Source of the DNA: Mesorhizobium sp. 131-2-1 | GTDB lineage: Bacteria; Pseudomonadota; Alphaproteobacteria; Rhizobiales; Rhizobiaceae | Length of the DNA stretch: 64,000 nucleotides | Assembly: GCF_016756535.1 (NCBI RefSeq) | Contig: NZ_AP023247.1 | Span: forward strand, 4,154,501-4,218,500 | Direction of reading: 5' to 3' | Part shown: positions 52,239 through 61,307 of the stretch, piece by piece | Layout: the number at the start of each line of letters is the position of its first letter | Position numbering within the stretch: the first letter of the stretch is position 1 | The notes under the pieces: model-generated | What the model was told of the DNA's origin: nothing | Database searches by the model: none | The model's input: only the letters and a program-made list of their open reading frames with translations | Translations under genes and position numbers: made by a program

Positions 52239-53132
52239 TTACCTTTTCAAATTCACCACGATGACACCGCCGAGCGCCAGCGCGCCACCGAGGATGCCGA
52301 GCAGCGTCGGCACTTCGCCCAGCCAGAAGAAGCCGATCAGGGCGGACATCGGCGAGACCAGATAGAGGAAGTTCGAGGCACGCGCCGCCGGCAGGCGCGA
52401 TAGCGCGGTTGCCCAGGCGGCGTAGGCGATCAGGCTGGGTACGATGCCGAGGTAGATGACGGCGCCGAGACCGGCAGTGTCGGCGACCGCCGCCTGCGAC
52501 AATGCTTCCGGCAGGAAGGGCGCCAGGCAGAGCGCGCCGAGCACCATGTTGGAGGCGGCGATGGTAAGCGGGTGATGGCGGGCAAAGAGCGGCTTCTGGA
52601 CGATGGTGTTGACGGCCGAGCAGAGCGCCGAGCCAAGAACCAACAGCGCGCCGGCGTTGAAGTGCAGGCCCTGTCCGTCGGCAACGGCGATGATGCCGAT
52701 GCCGGCGAAGGAGATGAGCGTGCCGAGCCAGGCGACAGCCGAAAAGCGCTCGCCGAGCAGCGCCATGGCCATGATGGCGGTGAAGATCGGGCTGACATTG
52801 ATGATGAAGCCGGCAGCGCCCGCCGAGACGGTCTGCTCGCCGAAATTGAGCATGGCCGTATAGAGCGCGACGAAGATGGCGCCGCCGAAGCCGAAGCGCC
52901 ACAGCTCGTCGACCCGCGGCAGCGTCGGGCGCTTGACGGCCAGGAAGATCGCCGCCGGCACCGCGGCGATGGCGAAGCGCAGCGCGCCGAGCTCCAGCGG
53001 CTGGAAGGCGGCCAGCCCAGCGCGGATCGCCGGGAAGGCGGAGGCCCAGCCGACCACCGTGAGCGCGACAGCGACGACCGCGGTGGTGTCCATGCGCTGT
53101 GTCTGATTCAACGTGCCGGCATAGGCGCTCAT
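52239..53132 (-). CDS. EamA/DMT-superfamily membrane exporter
   Basis: This 297-residue protein has ten predicted transmembrane helices in two EamA repeats; family segments include GWASAFPAIRAGL, PLELGALRFAIAA, INVSPIFTAIMAMALLGERF and YLVSPMSALIGFFWLGEVP. Such transporters export amino acids or related metabolites. The ATG at 53132 has GAGG 7 bases upstream. It lies divergent from a LysR gene across 84 bases, the common exporter/regulator arrangement. Substrate unknown. Confidence 0.92.
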   Translation of the reverse strand: MSAYAGTLNQTQRMDTTAVVAVALTVVGWASAFPAIRAGLAAFQPLELGALRFAIAAVPAAIFLAVKRPTLPRVDELWRFGFGGAIFVALYTAMLNFGEQTVSAGAAGFIINVSPIFTAIMAMALLGERFSAVAWLGTLISFAGIGIIAVADGQGLHFNAGALLVLGSALCSAVNTIVQKPLFARHHPLTIAASNMVLGALCLAPFLPEALSQAAVADTAGLGAVIYLGIVPSLIAYAAWATALSRLPAARASNFLYLVSPMSALIGFFWLGEVPTLLGILGGALALGGVIVVNLKR

Positions 53133-53216
53133 CGCTGTATCCTCGTTCCTTGGCTCCATGAGGACAGGAAACCGCATCGTCAGTCGATTGACAAACGACC
53201 AAATCGAGGGTCACCT

Positions 53217-54149
53217 GTGAGCATGGATCACAGCTCGAACCAGCTACTGCCGTTGGAGACCTTGCGCGCCTTCGATGCTGCCGCGCGAACCGGGAGCTTT
53301 TCGGCGGCGGCGGAAAGGCTCAACCTCACCCATGGCGCCGTCAGCCGGCAGATCGCCAAGCTGGAGGACTGGCTGGGGCTGAAAGTATTCGAGCGCAACG
53401 CGCGCGGCGTGACGCTGACCAATGAGGGCAACCGCCTGCATCTGAGGACCACCGAGGCCTTCGCGCTGATCTCGGTCAATTCCGACCGCTGGGTGGAGCC
53501 GCGTGGCACCGCCGTGGTGCGGCTGGCCTCGATCCCCTCGGTCAGCGGGCTCTGGCTGATGCCGCGCATGGCGGCGCTCGAGAACAGCCCGACGCGGCTG
53601 CGCATCGTGCTCGACGTCGACAACCGGCAGGCGGACCTCGCCGACGAGGGCATCGACTTGTCGGTGCGCTGCGGGCGCGGCCGCATTCCCGGCCGGGTCT
53701 CGGTGCAGCTGTTCGAGGAACACATCTTCCCGATCGCCTCGCCGGAATTGGCGAGGGAGATCGGCCGCGGCGACCCGGCGCGGCTGCTCAGATATCCGCT
53801 GATCAACGATTCCGACGCGTCGGGCTGGCGCGCCTGGCTCGCGGCGCAGGACATTGACTACCGCCCTCGCCCGCAGGACCGGCGCTTCGAGGACTACAAT
53901 CTGGTGCTCGACGCGGCGGCGCACGGGCTGGGCATCGCGCTGGCGCGGCCGCCGCTGACGCAGGACCAGTTGAAATCCGGCCGCATCGTCACCGTCGATG
54001 ACCGCGTCGCGCTCAATCCGGTGTCCTACTGGCTGGACCGGCCTGTCGGCCGCCCGCGCGCCGCCGCGGCAGACCTTGCGCGGCGCATCGCCGCCGCGGC
54101 CGGGCTGGCGACTGAAAAGCTCGAAGCCTTCCTGAAGGATGACGCTTAA
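53217..54149 (+). CDS. LysR-family regulator (GcvA-like), divergent from the EamA exporter
   Basis: This 310-residue protein has the helix-turn-helix LRAFDAAARTGSFSAAAERL with THGAVSRQIAKLEDWLGLKV following, and an effector domain with DEGIDLSVRCGRGRIPG and AAAHGLGIALARPPL. The start is taken as GTG at 53217 because GAGGG lies 6 bases upstream; an ATG two codons later (53223) has poorer spacing. It probably controls the exporter gene beside it. Confidence 0.9.
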   Translation: MSMDHSSNQLLPLETLRAFDAAARTGSFSAAAERLNLTHGAVSRQIAKLEDWLGLKVFERNARGVTLTNEGNRLHLRTTEAFALISVNSDRWVEPRGTAVVRLASIPSVSGLWLMPRMAALENSPTRLRIVLDVDNRQADLADEGIDLSVRCGRGRIPGRVSVQLFEEHIFPIASPELAREIGRGDPARLLRYPLINDSDASGWRAWLAAQDIDYRPRPQDRRFEDYNLVLDAAAHGLGIALARPPLTQDQLKSGRIVTVDDRVALNPVSYWLDRPVGRPRAAAADLARRIAAAAGLATEKLEAFLKDDA

Positions 54150-54164
54150 GCCGGTCAGGCCGGG

Positions 54165-54755
54165 TCAGCGGAGCAGCAACAGCGCGATCGTCGTGATCGT
54201 GGCCGAGAGCAGCGCCGTTGCGATAGACATCATCCACAGCGGCGGCTGGCTGGGTTCCGGCGATCGAGCGTGACCCGGCCGGGCGGCCGCGCCACGAGGC
54301 CGAGGCGCGTTGGAATTGGCCGCAACCAGCACAGACGAGGAAACCGCAATCGTCGACACCGGCAATGACGGTGCCGCCGCGGCCCTCGCCATGTTGTCGG
54401 CGATTGGCGGCTGAGGTGAGGTCAGGCGGCGCGAGCCCTGTTCGGCTTCCGCTGCCCGCCTGCCGGCGGGAACGCCCGCCGAATTGCGATCAGCATCCGG
54501 TTCCATGACCGCTTTGTAGGCGTCCTCGATCTGGTCGGAAGACAGCCGTTGGGTCGCATGGGCGGGCAGCCTCGGCAACGAGCCATTCAGGGCTTGCGCG
54601 GCGAACTGCACCGACGACGCGACCGACGGCGCCGGCGGCTGCACCAGCGCCTTGACCAGCGCGGTGGTCGCCGGATCGGCCTTGGCAGACGGCACCGGCT
54701 GCGGCGTCAGCGCCTCCTTCAGCAGCGACGTCAGGCGGGTGGAGGAAATGTCCAT
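54165..54755 (-). CDS. Ala/Pro-rich protein with a C-terminal membrane anchor
   Basis: This 196-residue protein is low in complexity (many Ala, Pro, Ser) and ends in one hydrophobic helix (WMMSIATALLSATITTIALL) followed only by LLR, so it is probably tail-anchored with the bulk in the cytosol. The segment LSSDQIEDAYKAVMEPD near residue 70 is the most ordered part. I recognise no family. The ATG at 54755 has GGGAG upstream. Confidence 0.65.
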   Translation of the reverse strand: MDISSTRLTSLLKEALTPQPVPSAKADPATTALVKALVQPPAPSVASSVQFAAQALNGSLPRLPAHATQRLSSDQIEDAYKAVMEPDADRNSAGVPAGRRAAEAEQGSRRLTSPQPPIADNMARAAAAPSLPVSTIAVSSSVLVAANSNAPRPRGAAARPGHARSPEPSQPPLWMMSIATALLSATITTIALLLLR

Positions 54756-54869
54756 GCCGGCTCCCAGCAATCCTTATGCCGTTGCAGCGATACTCCACGA
54801 GCATTGCGTCAAGCTTGACCTTGCCCGCGATTTGTGGCGATTGAATCCCATGAACCCAAGCGTAATTTC

Positions 54870-55103
54870 ATGATGAACCGTTTTGAAGGCCCGGGCGGCA
54901 AGGAAGCCCGCATCCGCTATCTCGACGGCGACTTCCAGGTCACCAGCCCCGGCGCGTTCGTGCGCTGCGCGGTGACCGGCGAGAGCATTCCGCTCGACGA
55001 GCTCAAATACTGGAGCGTCGCCCGGCAGGAACCCTACGCCAACGCCACCGCCTCGCTGCGCCGCGAGATCGAGGTGCGCCCGGAGCTGCGCAGCCGCGGG
55101 TAG
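54870..55103 (+). CDS. DUF2093 family protein
   Basis: This 77-residue protein matches DUF2093, a small alphaproteobacterial family: MNRFEGPGGKEARIRYLDGD, then SPGAFVRCAVTGESIPLDEL and YWSVARQEPYANA. The Cys in the VRCAVTGE segment is typical. It starts at 54870 (or the adjacent ATG at 54873) and converges on lpxK with 7 bases between the two ends. Function unknown. Confidence 0.9.
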   Translation: MMNRFEGPGGKEARIRYLDGDFQVTSPGAFVRCAVTGESIPLDELKYWSVARQEPYANATASLRREIEVRPELRSRG

Positions 55104-55110
55104 GCACGTC

Positions 55111-56136
55111 TCACCCCCGCAGCTTGCGCTGCCGCCACGCATCAAGCGTCTCGTTGATGATGCGCTCGGGCACGTGGCCGAGCTCGAACACGGCATCGAT
55201 CTCCAGCACCTCGAGCTGGTCCAGGAACTCTTGCGACGCGCCATGGCGCAGCCGGGCTGCGTCCTTGGCCGTGGTGATGAGGCGGAGCCCATCGCGCCTG
55301 GCGGTCGCCGCCAGCTCGGCAAGCTCGTCCTCGGCGTAGAAATGGTGGTCGGGGAAGGATTTTGAGACCACCACCTCGCCGCCGGCCTGGCGCAGCGTGC
55401 CGAAGAACTTGTCGGGATGACCGATGCCGGCAAAGGCGAGGAAGCGCTTGCCGGCGAAGCGCTCAGCGCCGCGAGGCTCGGTGTGCGCCTCGAAGATAGC
55501 CCGGCCGGCGCGCGCCGCCCGGCGCACCACCGGATCGGCCGCCGTCCCCTCGCCCATCTTGAGCAGCCCGCTGGTGAACACCAGCTGGTCGACGATGTTG
55601 GCCCTGAGCGGCCCGCCCGGAATGACGCGACCATTGCCGATGCCGTAGCGCGCGTCGACGACCACCAGCGCGAAGTCGATATGGAGGCGCGCGCTCTGGA
55701 AGCCGTCGTCCATGATGAGGAAGTCGCAGCCCAGCTTTTCCACCAGCAGCCGGGCGCCGGCGGCGCGGTTCGGCGTCACCGCCACCGGCGCATGCTCGGC
55801 CAGAAGCAGCGGCTCGTCGCCGACATGCCTGGCGGCATCGTGATGCAGATCGACGATATGCGGCTCACCGAAGGACCCGCCATGGCCGCGCGACAGGAAG
55901 CCGGGGCGGAGCTGCATGCGCCTGGCTTGCCCCGCCAGCGCGATCGCCACCGGCGTCTTGCCGCTGCCGCCGACGGTGAAGTTGCCGACGCACAGCACCG
56001 GCGCCTCGACCTTTTCGCGCGGCGCGCGGCGCATGCGGCGGCCGGCAATGAGCGCATAGGCGGCCGACAGCGGCGACAGCGCCAGCACGCGCCAGTCCGG
56101 TTCTTCCCACCAGAAGGGTGGTGCTTCGGAGGTCAC
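55111..56136 (-). CDS. lpxK: Tetraacyldisaccharide 4'-kinase LpxK
   Basis: This 341-residue membrane-associated kinase phosphorylates the 4' position of the lipid A precursor. The P-loop GNFTVGGSGKTP lies at about 51-62; other LpxK segments include LSRGHGGSFGEPHIVD, VGDEPLLLAEHAPVAV, LIMDDGFQSARLH and VVVDARYGIGNG. It starts with GTG at 56136, one base after the waaA stop, with GGGAGG inside the end of waaA. This places it as the last gene of a lipid A/Kdo block. Confidence 0.97.
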   Translation of the reverse strand: MTSEAPPFWWEEPDWRVLALSPLSAAYALIAGRRMRRAPREKVEAPVLCVGNFTVGGSGKTPVAIALAGQARRMQLRPGFLSRGHGGSFGEPHIVDLHHDAARHVGDEPLLLAEHAPVAVTPNRAAGARLLVEKLGCDFLIMDDGFQSARLHIDFALVVVDARYGIGNGRVIPGGPLRANIVDQLVFTSGLLKMGEGTAADPVVRRAARAGRAIFEAHTEPRGAERFAGKRFLAFAGIGHPDKFFGTLRQAGGEVVVSKSFPDHHFYAEDELAELAATARRDGLRLITTAKDAARLRHGASQEFLDQLEVLEIDAVFELGHVPERIINETLDAWRQRKLRG

Positions 56137-56137
56137 G

Positions 56138-57454
56138 CTACCTCCCGTCGGCGCCCTTCAGGCGCGACTTGACGATCAGCGGCTGGATATAGGGCTCCAG
56201 CGACTTCAGCGTGCGCGCCAGCGCGCCGCGCATCTCGTCGACGGTGGCAGCGCCCGCCGCCATCATCTCGTGGCGCGCCACCTCGTTGCTCAGCAGGAAG
56301 TTGACGGCGCCGGCCAGCATGTCGCGATCGCGCACCAGCTTGGCGCCGCCGCTGTCGAGCAGGCGCTGATAGGCTTCGCGGAAATTCTGCACGTTGCGGC
56401 CGGCAAGCACCGCCGTCTCAAGCATCGCCGGCTCGAGCGGGTTCTGGCCGCCCTCGGAGGTCAGCGAGCGGCCGACGAAGGCGATCTCGGTCAGCCTGAG
56501 ATAGAGGCCCATCTCGCCGATCGTATCGCCGAGCAGGATGTCGGTGTCGGCCGTGATCCTGTCGCCCTTGCTGCGGCGGGCAAGCTTCAGGCCCATGCCG
56601 GAAATCTGCGCGGACAATGCCTCGGCGCGGTCGGGATGACGCGGCACGATGATGGTGAGCAGGCCATGGTGGCGCCGGTGCAAGGTGGCGTGCACCTCCG
56701 CCGCCACCACCTCCTCGCCGTCATGGGTCGAGATCGCCGCCCAGGTCGGACGCTCGCCGATCTGCCGCCTTAGCGAGGCGAGCGCGCGCTCGTCGACCGG
56801 AGGCGGCGCGGTATCGACCTTCAGGTTGCCCGACACGGTGACCGGCCGGGCGCCGAGCGTGCGGAAGCGCTCACCGTCGACATCCGACTGGGCAATGACA
56901 TGGGCAAGGTTCTCGAACAATGCCTCGGCGATGTTGGCGCGCTTCTTCCAGGACGAGAAGGAGCGGTCGGAGAGCCTGCCATTGACCAGCACCTGCGGCA
57001 CGCGGCGGGCGCCGAGCTCGAGCATGGTCATCGGCCAGATCTCCGATTCGGCGATGATGGCGAGATCGGGCCGCCAGTGATCGAGGAAGCGGCTGACCGC
57101 GGGCTTCAGGTCGAGCGGCACATATTGATGGATGATGCGGTCGCCGAGCCGCTCGTCGACGACCTGCGCGGAGGTGACCGTGCCGGTGGTGAGCACGATG
57201 TTGACGCCGTAGTCGAGGATGCTCTCGACCAGCGGCACGACGGCGAGGGTCTCGCCGACACTGGCTGCGTGGATCCAGATCACCGGCCCTTCCGGGCGCG
57301 GACGGCCGGCGACGCCGTAGCGCTCGCGCCGGCGCACGCGATCCTCCTTGCCCCTGGAGGTGCGCCAGGCGACATAAGGGCCGATCAGCGGATAGGCGGC
57401 GGCGCCCGCGTAGCGGTAGGCCGACAGCATGGCGCGCGCCCAGCGCTCGCTCAT
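56138..57454 (-). CDS. waaA: 3-deoxy-D-manno-octulosonic acid transferase WaaA
   Basis: This 438-residue inner-membrane glycosyltransferase attaches Kdo to lipid IVA. An N-terminal hydrophobic anchor (MLSAYRYAGAAAYPLIGPYVAW) precedes the catalytic segment IWIHAASVGETLAVVPLVE, which holds the catalytic glutamate. C-terminal nucleotide-sugar segments include TIIVPRHPDRAEAL and VGRSLTSEGGQNPLEPAM. It overlaps the DUF374 gene by 4 bases and is followed by lpxK. Confidence 0.97.
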   Translation of the reverse strand: MSERWARAMLSAYRYAGAAAYPLIGPYVAWRTSRGKEDRVRRRERYGVAGRPRPEGPVIWIHAASVGETLAVVPLVESILDYGVNIVLTTGTVTSAQVVDERLGDRIIHQYVPLDLKPAVSRFLDHWRPDLAIIAESEIWPMTMLELGARRVPQVLVNGRLSDRSFSSWKKRANIAEALFENLAHVIAQSDVDGERFRTLGARPVTVSGNLKVDTAPPPVDERALASLRRQIGERPTWAAISTHDGEEVVAAEVHATLHRRHHGLLTIIVPRHPDRAEALSAQISGMGLKLARRSKGDRITADTDILLGDTIGEMGLYLRLTEIAFVGRSLTSEGGQNPLEPAMLETAVLAGRNVQNFREAYQRLLDSGGAKLVRDRDMLAGAVNFLLSNEVARHEMMAAGAATVDEMRGALARTLKSLEPYIQPLIVKSRLKGADGR

Positions 57455-58230
57455 TTCGGGCCGTCCACGAGGCGATAGACCTCGGTCATTGCCGCGTTGA
57501 TCGCGGCGGTGACTTCCTGGCGCTTGCGTTCCATCTCGGCGTCGTCGGCATCGGCCGGCACGAATACCGGCGGCCCGACGATAACCGCTGAGCGGCCGAA
57601 AGGCAGGTTGATGGTGGTTTTGTCCCAGCTTTTTTCGAGCACCTTGCGGCGGCTGGTGGCGATCGCCGAAGGCAGGATCGGCCGACCGGACAGGCGCGCC
57701 AGAAGCACGATGCCCATCCCCGCGTCGCGCGGCGTGCCGTGCGGGATGTCGGCGATCATGGCCACGTTCTTGCCGGCGGCGAGTGATTTCTTCAGAGCAA
57801 TCAAGGCTTTGGCGCCGCCTTTGTCGACATGCCTCGAACTGTCACGACCACCGGAGCCGCGCACCGCCTCGATGCCGAATTTCTCAAGCATCAGCGCGTT
57901 GAGCTCGGCATCCGCGCTGCGCGAGACCATGGCGACAAGCGGCCGGCCCTTGGGATAATACGCAGGCGTCAAGAGATGCTGGCCGTGCCAGAGGGCGATG
58001 ATGCCGGGTTCCAGATGCGCGTAGGCGCCGCCGGCGACCTGAGTCGACCCCTTGACCAGCGGGCTGGTCAGGCGAACCAGACGGACGAAATTGGCGAACA
58101 GGCCTGCGATGAAGCTCTTGACGAACCGCGATTGCGCCAGCGGCTCGCGGATCCGGCGCCAGAGCGTGCGGGTCGTGCCGCCGCGCCGCGCAGGGCTGGT
58201 GACCGGCCCTTTCACCGCTTCATGCTCCAT
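57451..58230 (-). CDS. DUF374 lysophospholipid-acyltransferase-like protein
   Basis: This 259-residue protein has LEPGIIALWHGQHLLTPAYY (DUF374 core, with His in the acyltransferase position), VSRSADAELNALMLEKFGIE, VRGSGGRDSSRHVDKGGAKA and MIADIPHGTPRDAGMGIVLL. The family resembles lipid A/lysophospholipid acyltransferases; its position upstream of waaA and lpxK supports a role in lipid A or envelope lipids. The ATG at 58230 gives the usual short N-terminus; further upstream codons overlap the DUF4170 gene. Confidence 0.9.
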   Translation of the reverse strand: MEHEAVKGPVTSPARRGGTTRTLWRRIREPLAQSRFVKSFIAGLFANFVRLVRLTSPLVKGSTQVAGGAYAHLEPGIIALWHGQHLLTPAYYPKGRPLVAMVSRSADAELNALMLEKFGIEAVRGSGGRDSSRHVDKGGAKALIALKKSLAAGKNVAMIADIPHGTPRDAGMGIVLLARLSGRPILPSAIATSRRKVLEKSWDKTTINLPFGRSAVIVGPPVFVPADADDAEMERKRQEVTAAINAAMTEVYRLVDGPK

Positions 58231-58235
58231 CGGTC

Positions 58236-58481
58236 TCAACCGGCGGCCCTGCTGTCCGGATCGAGCAGCCGGTGCAGGTGAACCACGAAATAGCGCATAT
58301 GGGCATTGTCGACGCTGGACTGTGCCTTTGCTTTCCAGGCCGCGTGCGCGGATTGATAGTCGGGATAGATTCCGACGATGTCGAGCCCGTCGAGGTCGCG
58401 GAATTCGGTTCCGCCCAGCTTCTTCAGCTCGCCGCCGAACACCAGGTGCAAAAGCTGTTTCTTTCCGTCTTCCACGGCCAT
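58236..58481 (-). CDS. DUF4170 family protein
   Basis: This 81-residue cytosolic protein contains LLHLVFGGELKKLGG, VGIYPDYQSAHAAWKAKAQ and RYFVVHLHRLLDP, matching the small DUF4170 family restricted to alphaproteobacteria and usually next to lipid A genes. It ends 5 bases before DUF374 starts. Function unknown. Confidence 0.9.
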   Translation of the reverse strand: MAVEDGKKQLLHLVFGGELKKLGGTEFRDLDGLDIVGIYPDYQSAHAAWKAKAQSSVDNAHMRYFVVHLHRLLDPDSRAAG

Positions 58482-58555
58482 GTCGGTCCTTCACATATCG
58501 TGAGTTTGCAAAGGTCTAGACCAAAGCCGCCGACTTTGGAACCTTTGATGATGGT

Positions 58556-59362
58556 TCAACTCTCCAGCCCGGCGATGACGCCGGCAAGCACGTCGAGCAG
58601 CTCGCCGCTGCCGGCGGCCAGTGCGCCGTGGTGGATCACCGCGCCGGCATAGCGCGGCTGCAGGCCTTGCCGGTCGAGCAAGGCGCCGCCCGCCTCGCGC
58701 AGGATGAGGTCGGCGGCGGCGATGTCCCAGTCATGCGCATTGGGCTTGACGAAGGTCGCATCGAGCTTGCCGGCGGCGATCATCGCCAGCCGGTAGGCCA
58801 GCGAGGGGATGTATGGCATGCGGTGCAGCCGGCCCTGCCAGGCTTCCGGCATCAGGTCGACCAGCGGCTTCGGTCCGCCGATATCCACCATGTCCGCCGG
58901 CGCGCGCACACGGATGCGCTCGCCGTTCAGAAAGGCGCCCTCGCCGGGCAGCGCCCAATAGGTCTCGTGCTTGGCCGGGCATTCGAGCACGCCGGCGAGC
59001 GTTACGCCGTTTTCCACCACGGCGACGCTGACGCACCAGGAATGCAGGCCGTCGAGAAAACCGCGCGTGCCGTCGATCGGATCGACGACGAAGGTGCGGC
59101 GCGCGGCAAGCCTGGCGTGGTCGTCGGCGGTTTCCTCCGACAGCCAGCCATAGTCCGGCCGCGCCTTGAGCAAGGTTTCGCGCAGATAGGCGTCCGCCGC
59201 GTGGTCGGCCTCGCTGACCGGCGAGGTGCCGCCCTTCATCCAGACTTGCGGGTTGTTGCCGAAATAGCGCATGGCGATCGCGCCCGCCTCGCGGGCGGCG
59301 TCACGCAGCAGAGCGAGATCCTCGCGCGCCCCGGTCAGGATGAGCGGGTCAGGCGCCGGCAA
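58556..59362 (-). CDS. cysQ: 3'(2'),5'-bisphosphate nucleotidase / inositol-monophosphatase family
   Basis: This 268-residue Mg-dependent phosphatase has the family signatures VVDPIDGTRGFLDG (metal ligands Asp94 and Asp97), Glu in SEETADD near 76-77 and HDWDIAAADLILREAGG near 210. CysQ recycles PAP from sulfate assimilation; related members hydrolyse inositol phosphates, and sequence alone does not fully separate them. The start appears to be TTG at 59362, with AAGG 8 bases upstream, inside the end of the pmbA gene (14-base overlap). The next ATG would lose 30 residues. Confidence 0.85.
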   Translation of the reverse strand: MPAPDPLILTGAREDLALLRDAAREAGAIAMRYFGNNPQVWMKGGTSPVSEADHAADAYLRETLLKARPDYGWLSEETADDHARLAARRTFVVDPIDGTRGFLDGLHSWCVSVAVVENGVTLAGVLECPAKHETYWALPGEGAFLNGERIRVRAPADMVDIGGPKPLVDLMPEAWQGRLHRMPYIPSLAYRLAMIAAGKLDATFVKPNAHDWDIAAADLILREAGGALLDRQGLQPRYAGAVIHHGALAAGSGELLDVLAGVIAGLES

Positions 59363-60692
59363 GGGTCATGCCTTCGATGAGGAGCGAGGGCGCGGCGGTG
59401 CCGAAATTGCGGTCGAGGTCGCTTGCCGGCACCATGTTCAGGAACATGGTCTTCAGATTCGAGGCGATCGTCACCTCGGCGACCGGATAGGCAAGCTCGC
59501 CATTCTCGATCCAGAAGCCGGAGGCGCCACGGCTGTATTCGCCGGTCACCATGTCGACACCCTGGCCAAAGACTTCAGTGACATAGAAGCCGCTCTTCAG
59601 CGACTTGATGAGATCCTCCGGCGCCTGCTCGCCCGGCTCGATGGCAAGATTGGTCGAGGAAGGCGAGACCGAAGAGCCACTGCGCGAGCCGCGTCCGTTG
59701 GTGACCAGGCCGAGCTCGCGAGCCGCCGAGGTCGACAGGAACCAGTGGTTGAGCACGCCCTTGTCGAGCATGAGCAGCTTTTGCCCCTCGACGCCCTCGC
59801 CGTCGAAGGGGCGCGAGGCCTGGCCGCGGCGCCTGAGCGGCTCGTCGGTAACCGTGATTGCGGAAGACGCAACCTGCTTGCCCATCATGTCGCGCAGGAA
59901 GCTGGTCTTGCGCGCCACTGCCGCGCCATTGATTGCGCCGGCGAGATGGCCGGCGATGCCGCGCGCGACGCGCGGGTCGAACACGACGTCGACCGGCCCG
60001 GTCGCCGCCTTGCGCGCGCCGAGACGGCGCACGGCGCGCTCGCCGGCCTTGCGGCCAATCTCTTCGGGCGCATCGAGATCGGCGAAATGCTGGCGGGAGG
60101 AAAACTCATAGTCGCGCTCCATGCCGGTGCCCTCGCCGGCAATGACGCTGGTCGAGCGCGAGAAGCGTGAGGCGACATATTGGGCGACGAAACCGTGCGA
60201 GGTGGCGAGCACCAGGCCGCCGAGGCCGGCGCTGGCGCTGCTGCCGGCCGAATTGGTGACGCCCTTCACGGCGAGCGCTGCAGCCTCGGCGGCAAGCGCC
60301 GCCTCCTTCAACGCGTCGGCCGGAACCTCGGTGGCGTCGAACAGGTCGAGGTCGCGCGGGCTGCGGGCCAGAAGCGCGGGATCGGCAAGGCCCTGATAGG
60401 GATCCTCGGGCGATCCCCTGGCCATGGCGACGGCGCGTTCGGCAAGCGCCTTGGAGTCAGATGCGGCGGTCGCGGAGACGCTCGCCACCCGCTGGCCGAC
60501 GAAGACGCGCAACGCGACATCCTCGCTTTCGGACGACTCGGTGCCCTCGACCTTGCCTAGCCGCACCGAAACGCCGGCCGAACGGCCGCGCACCGCGACC
60601 GCGTCGGCGGCATCGGCGCCGGCGCGCTTCGCAGCCTCGACAAGCGCCGCGACGCGGTCGGTCAGTTTCGCTGCGTCGAGCTTGTCGGTCAT
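59349..60692 (-). CDS. pmbA: TldE/PmbA family protein (metalloprotease partner)
   Basis: This 447-residue protein of the TldD/PmbA superfamily has AVAVRGRSAGVSVRLGKVEG near the N-terminus and PVDVVFDPRVARGIAGHLAG and YSRGASGFWIENGELAYPVAE later. TldD/TldE form a heterodimeric protease that processes modified peptides; the metal motif HExxxH sits in TldD, and it is absent here, as expected of TldE. It overlaps the downstream cysQ gene by 14 bases. tldD is not in the window. Confidence 0.93.
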   Translation of the reverse strand: MTDKLDAAKLTDRVAALVEAAKRAGADAADAVAVRGRSAGVSVRLGKVEGTESSESEDVALRVFVGQRVASVSATAASDSKALAERAVAMARGSPEDPYQGLADPALLARSPRDLDLFDATEVPADALKEAALAAEAAALAVKGVTNSAGSSASAGLGGLVLATSHGFVAQYVASRFSRSTSVIAGEGTGMERDYEFSSRQHFADLDAPEEIGRKAGERAVRRLGARKAATGPVDVVFDPRVARGIAGHLAGAINGAAVARKTSFLRDMMGKQVASSAITVTDEPLRRRGQASRPFDGEGVEGQKLLMLDKGVLNHWFLSTSAARELGLVTNGRGSRSGSSVSPSSTNLAIEPGEQAPEDLIKSLKSGFYVTEVFGQGVDMVTGEYSRGASGFWIENGELAYPVAEVTIASNLKTMFLNMVPASDLDRNFGTAAPSLLIEGMTLAGA

Positions 60693-60860
60693 GCACTTGA
60701 TCCTGTCTGTTCGGCCCGATTAAGAGGCTGCCGCACCATCTATTGTTCCCCTGCCGCTTGTGCAATGGCAGAAGGGCAATCAGGGCGCCGCGACCAAAGC
60801 GCGTCCGAACCGGCCAATGCAACCGGCCGGAGCATCGCCAAACTGCCAGGAGCCTTCGCC

Positions 60861-61277
60861 ATGACGCCTTTCCATCTCGCCTTTCCGGTGCGTGATCTCG
60901 ATGAAACCCGCGCTTTCTATGGCGAGGTGCTCGGCTGCGCCATCGGCCGCTCCTCGGCGACTTGGGTGGACTTCGACCTCTACGGCCACCAAATGTCGGC
61001 GCATTTGCGGCCACGGGCATCGCAAGCGGCGCGCGACGGCGAGGTCGACGGCGTCGCGGTGCCGATTCCGCATTTCGGCGCGGTGCTGCTGATGGACGAA
61101 TGGGAGCGACTGGCCGCCCGGTTGGAAGCCCGCGACGACATCGACTGGCTGGAACGACCGATGGTGCGCTTCAGTTGCGAGCCCGGCGAGCAGGCCACGC
61201 TGTTCATCCGCGATCCCTCCGGCAATGCCCTGGAATTCAAGGGTTTCCGCTCGCTGGAACAGGTTTTCGCGCATTGA
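60861..61277 (+). CDS. VOC family (glyoxalase/bleomycin-resistance fold) protein
   Basis: This 138-residue protein starts FHLAFPVRDLDETRAFYGEVLG and ends with FIRDPSGNALEFKGF, the paired beta-alpha-beta-beta-beta modules of the VOC fold with a His and a Glu in metal-ligand positions. The ATG at 60861 has AGGAG 8 bases upstream. VOC proteins include dioxygenases and isomerases; the reaction here cannot be read. It lies alone between pmbA (divergent) and the TPR-like gene (convergent). Confidence 0.9.
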   Translation: MTPFHLAFPVRDLDETRAFYGEVLGCAIGRSSATWVDFDLYGHQMSAHLRPRASQAARDGEVDGVAVPIPHFGAVLLMDEWERLAARLEARDDIDWLERPMVRFSCEPGEQATLFIRDPSGNALEFKGFRSLEQVFAH

Positions 61278-61307
61278 TGCGCGATCCGGACCACGCCGCG
61301 CGGCGCG

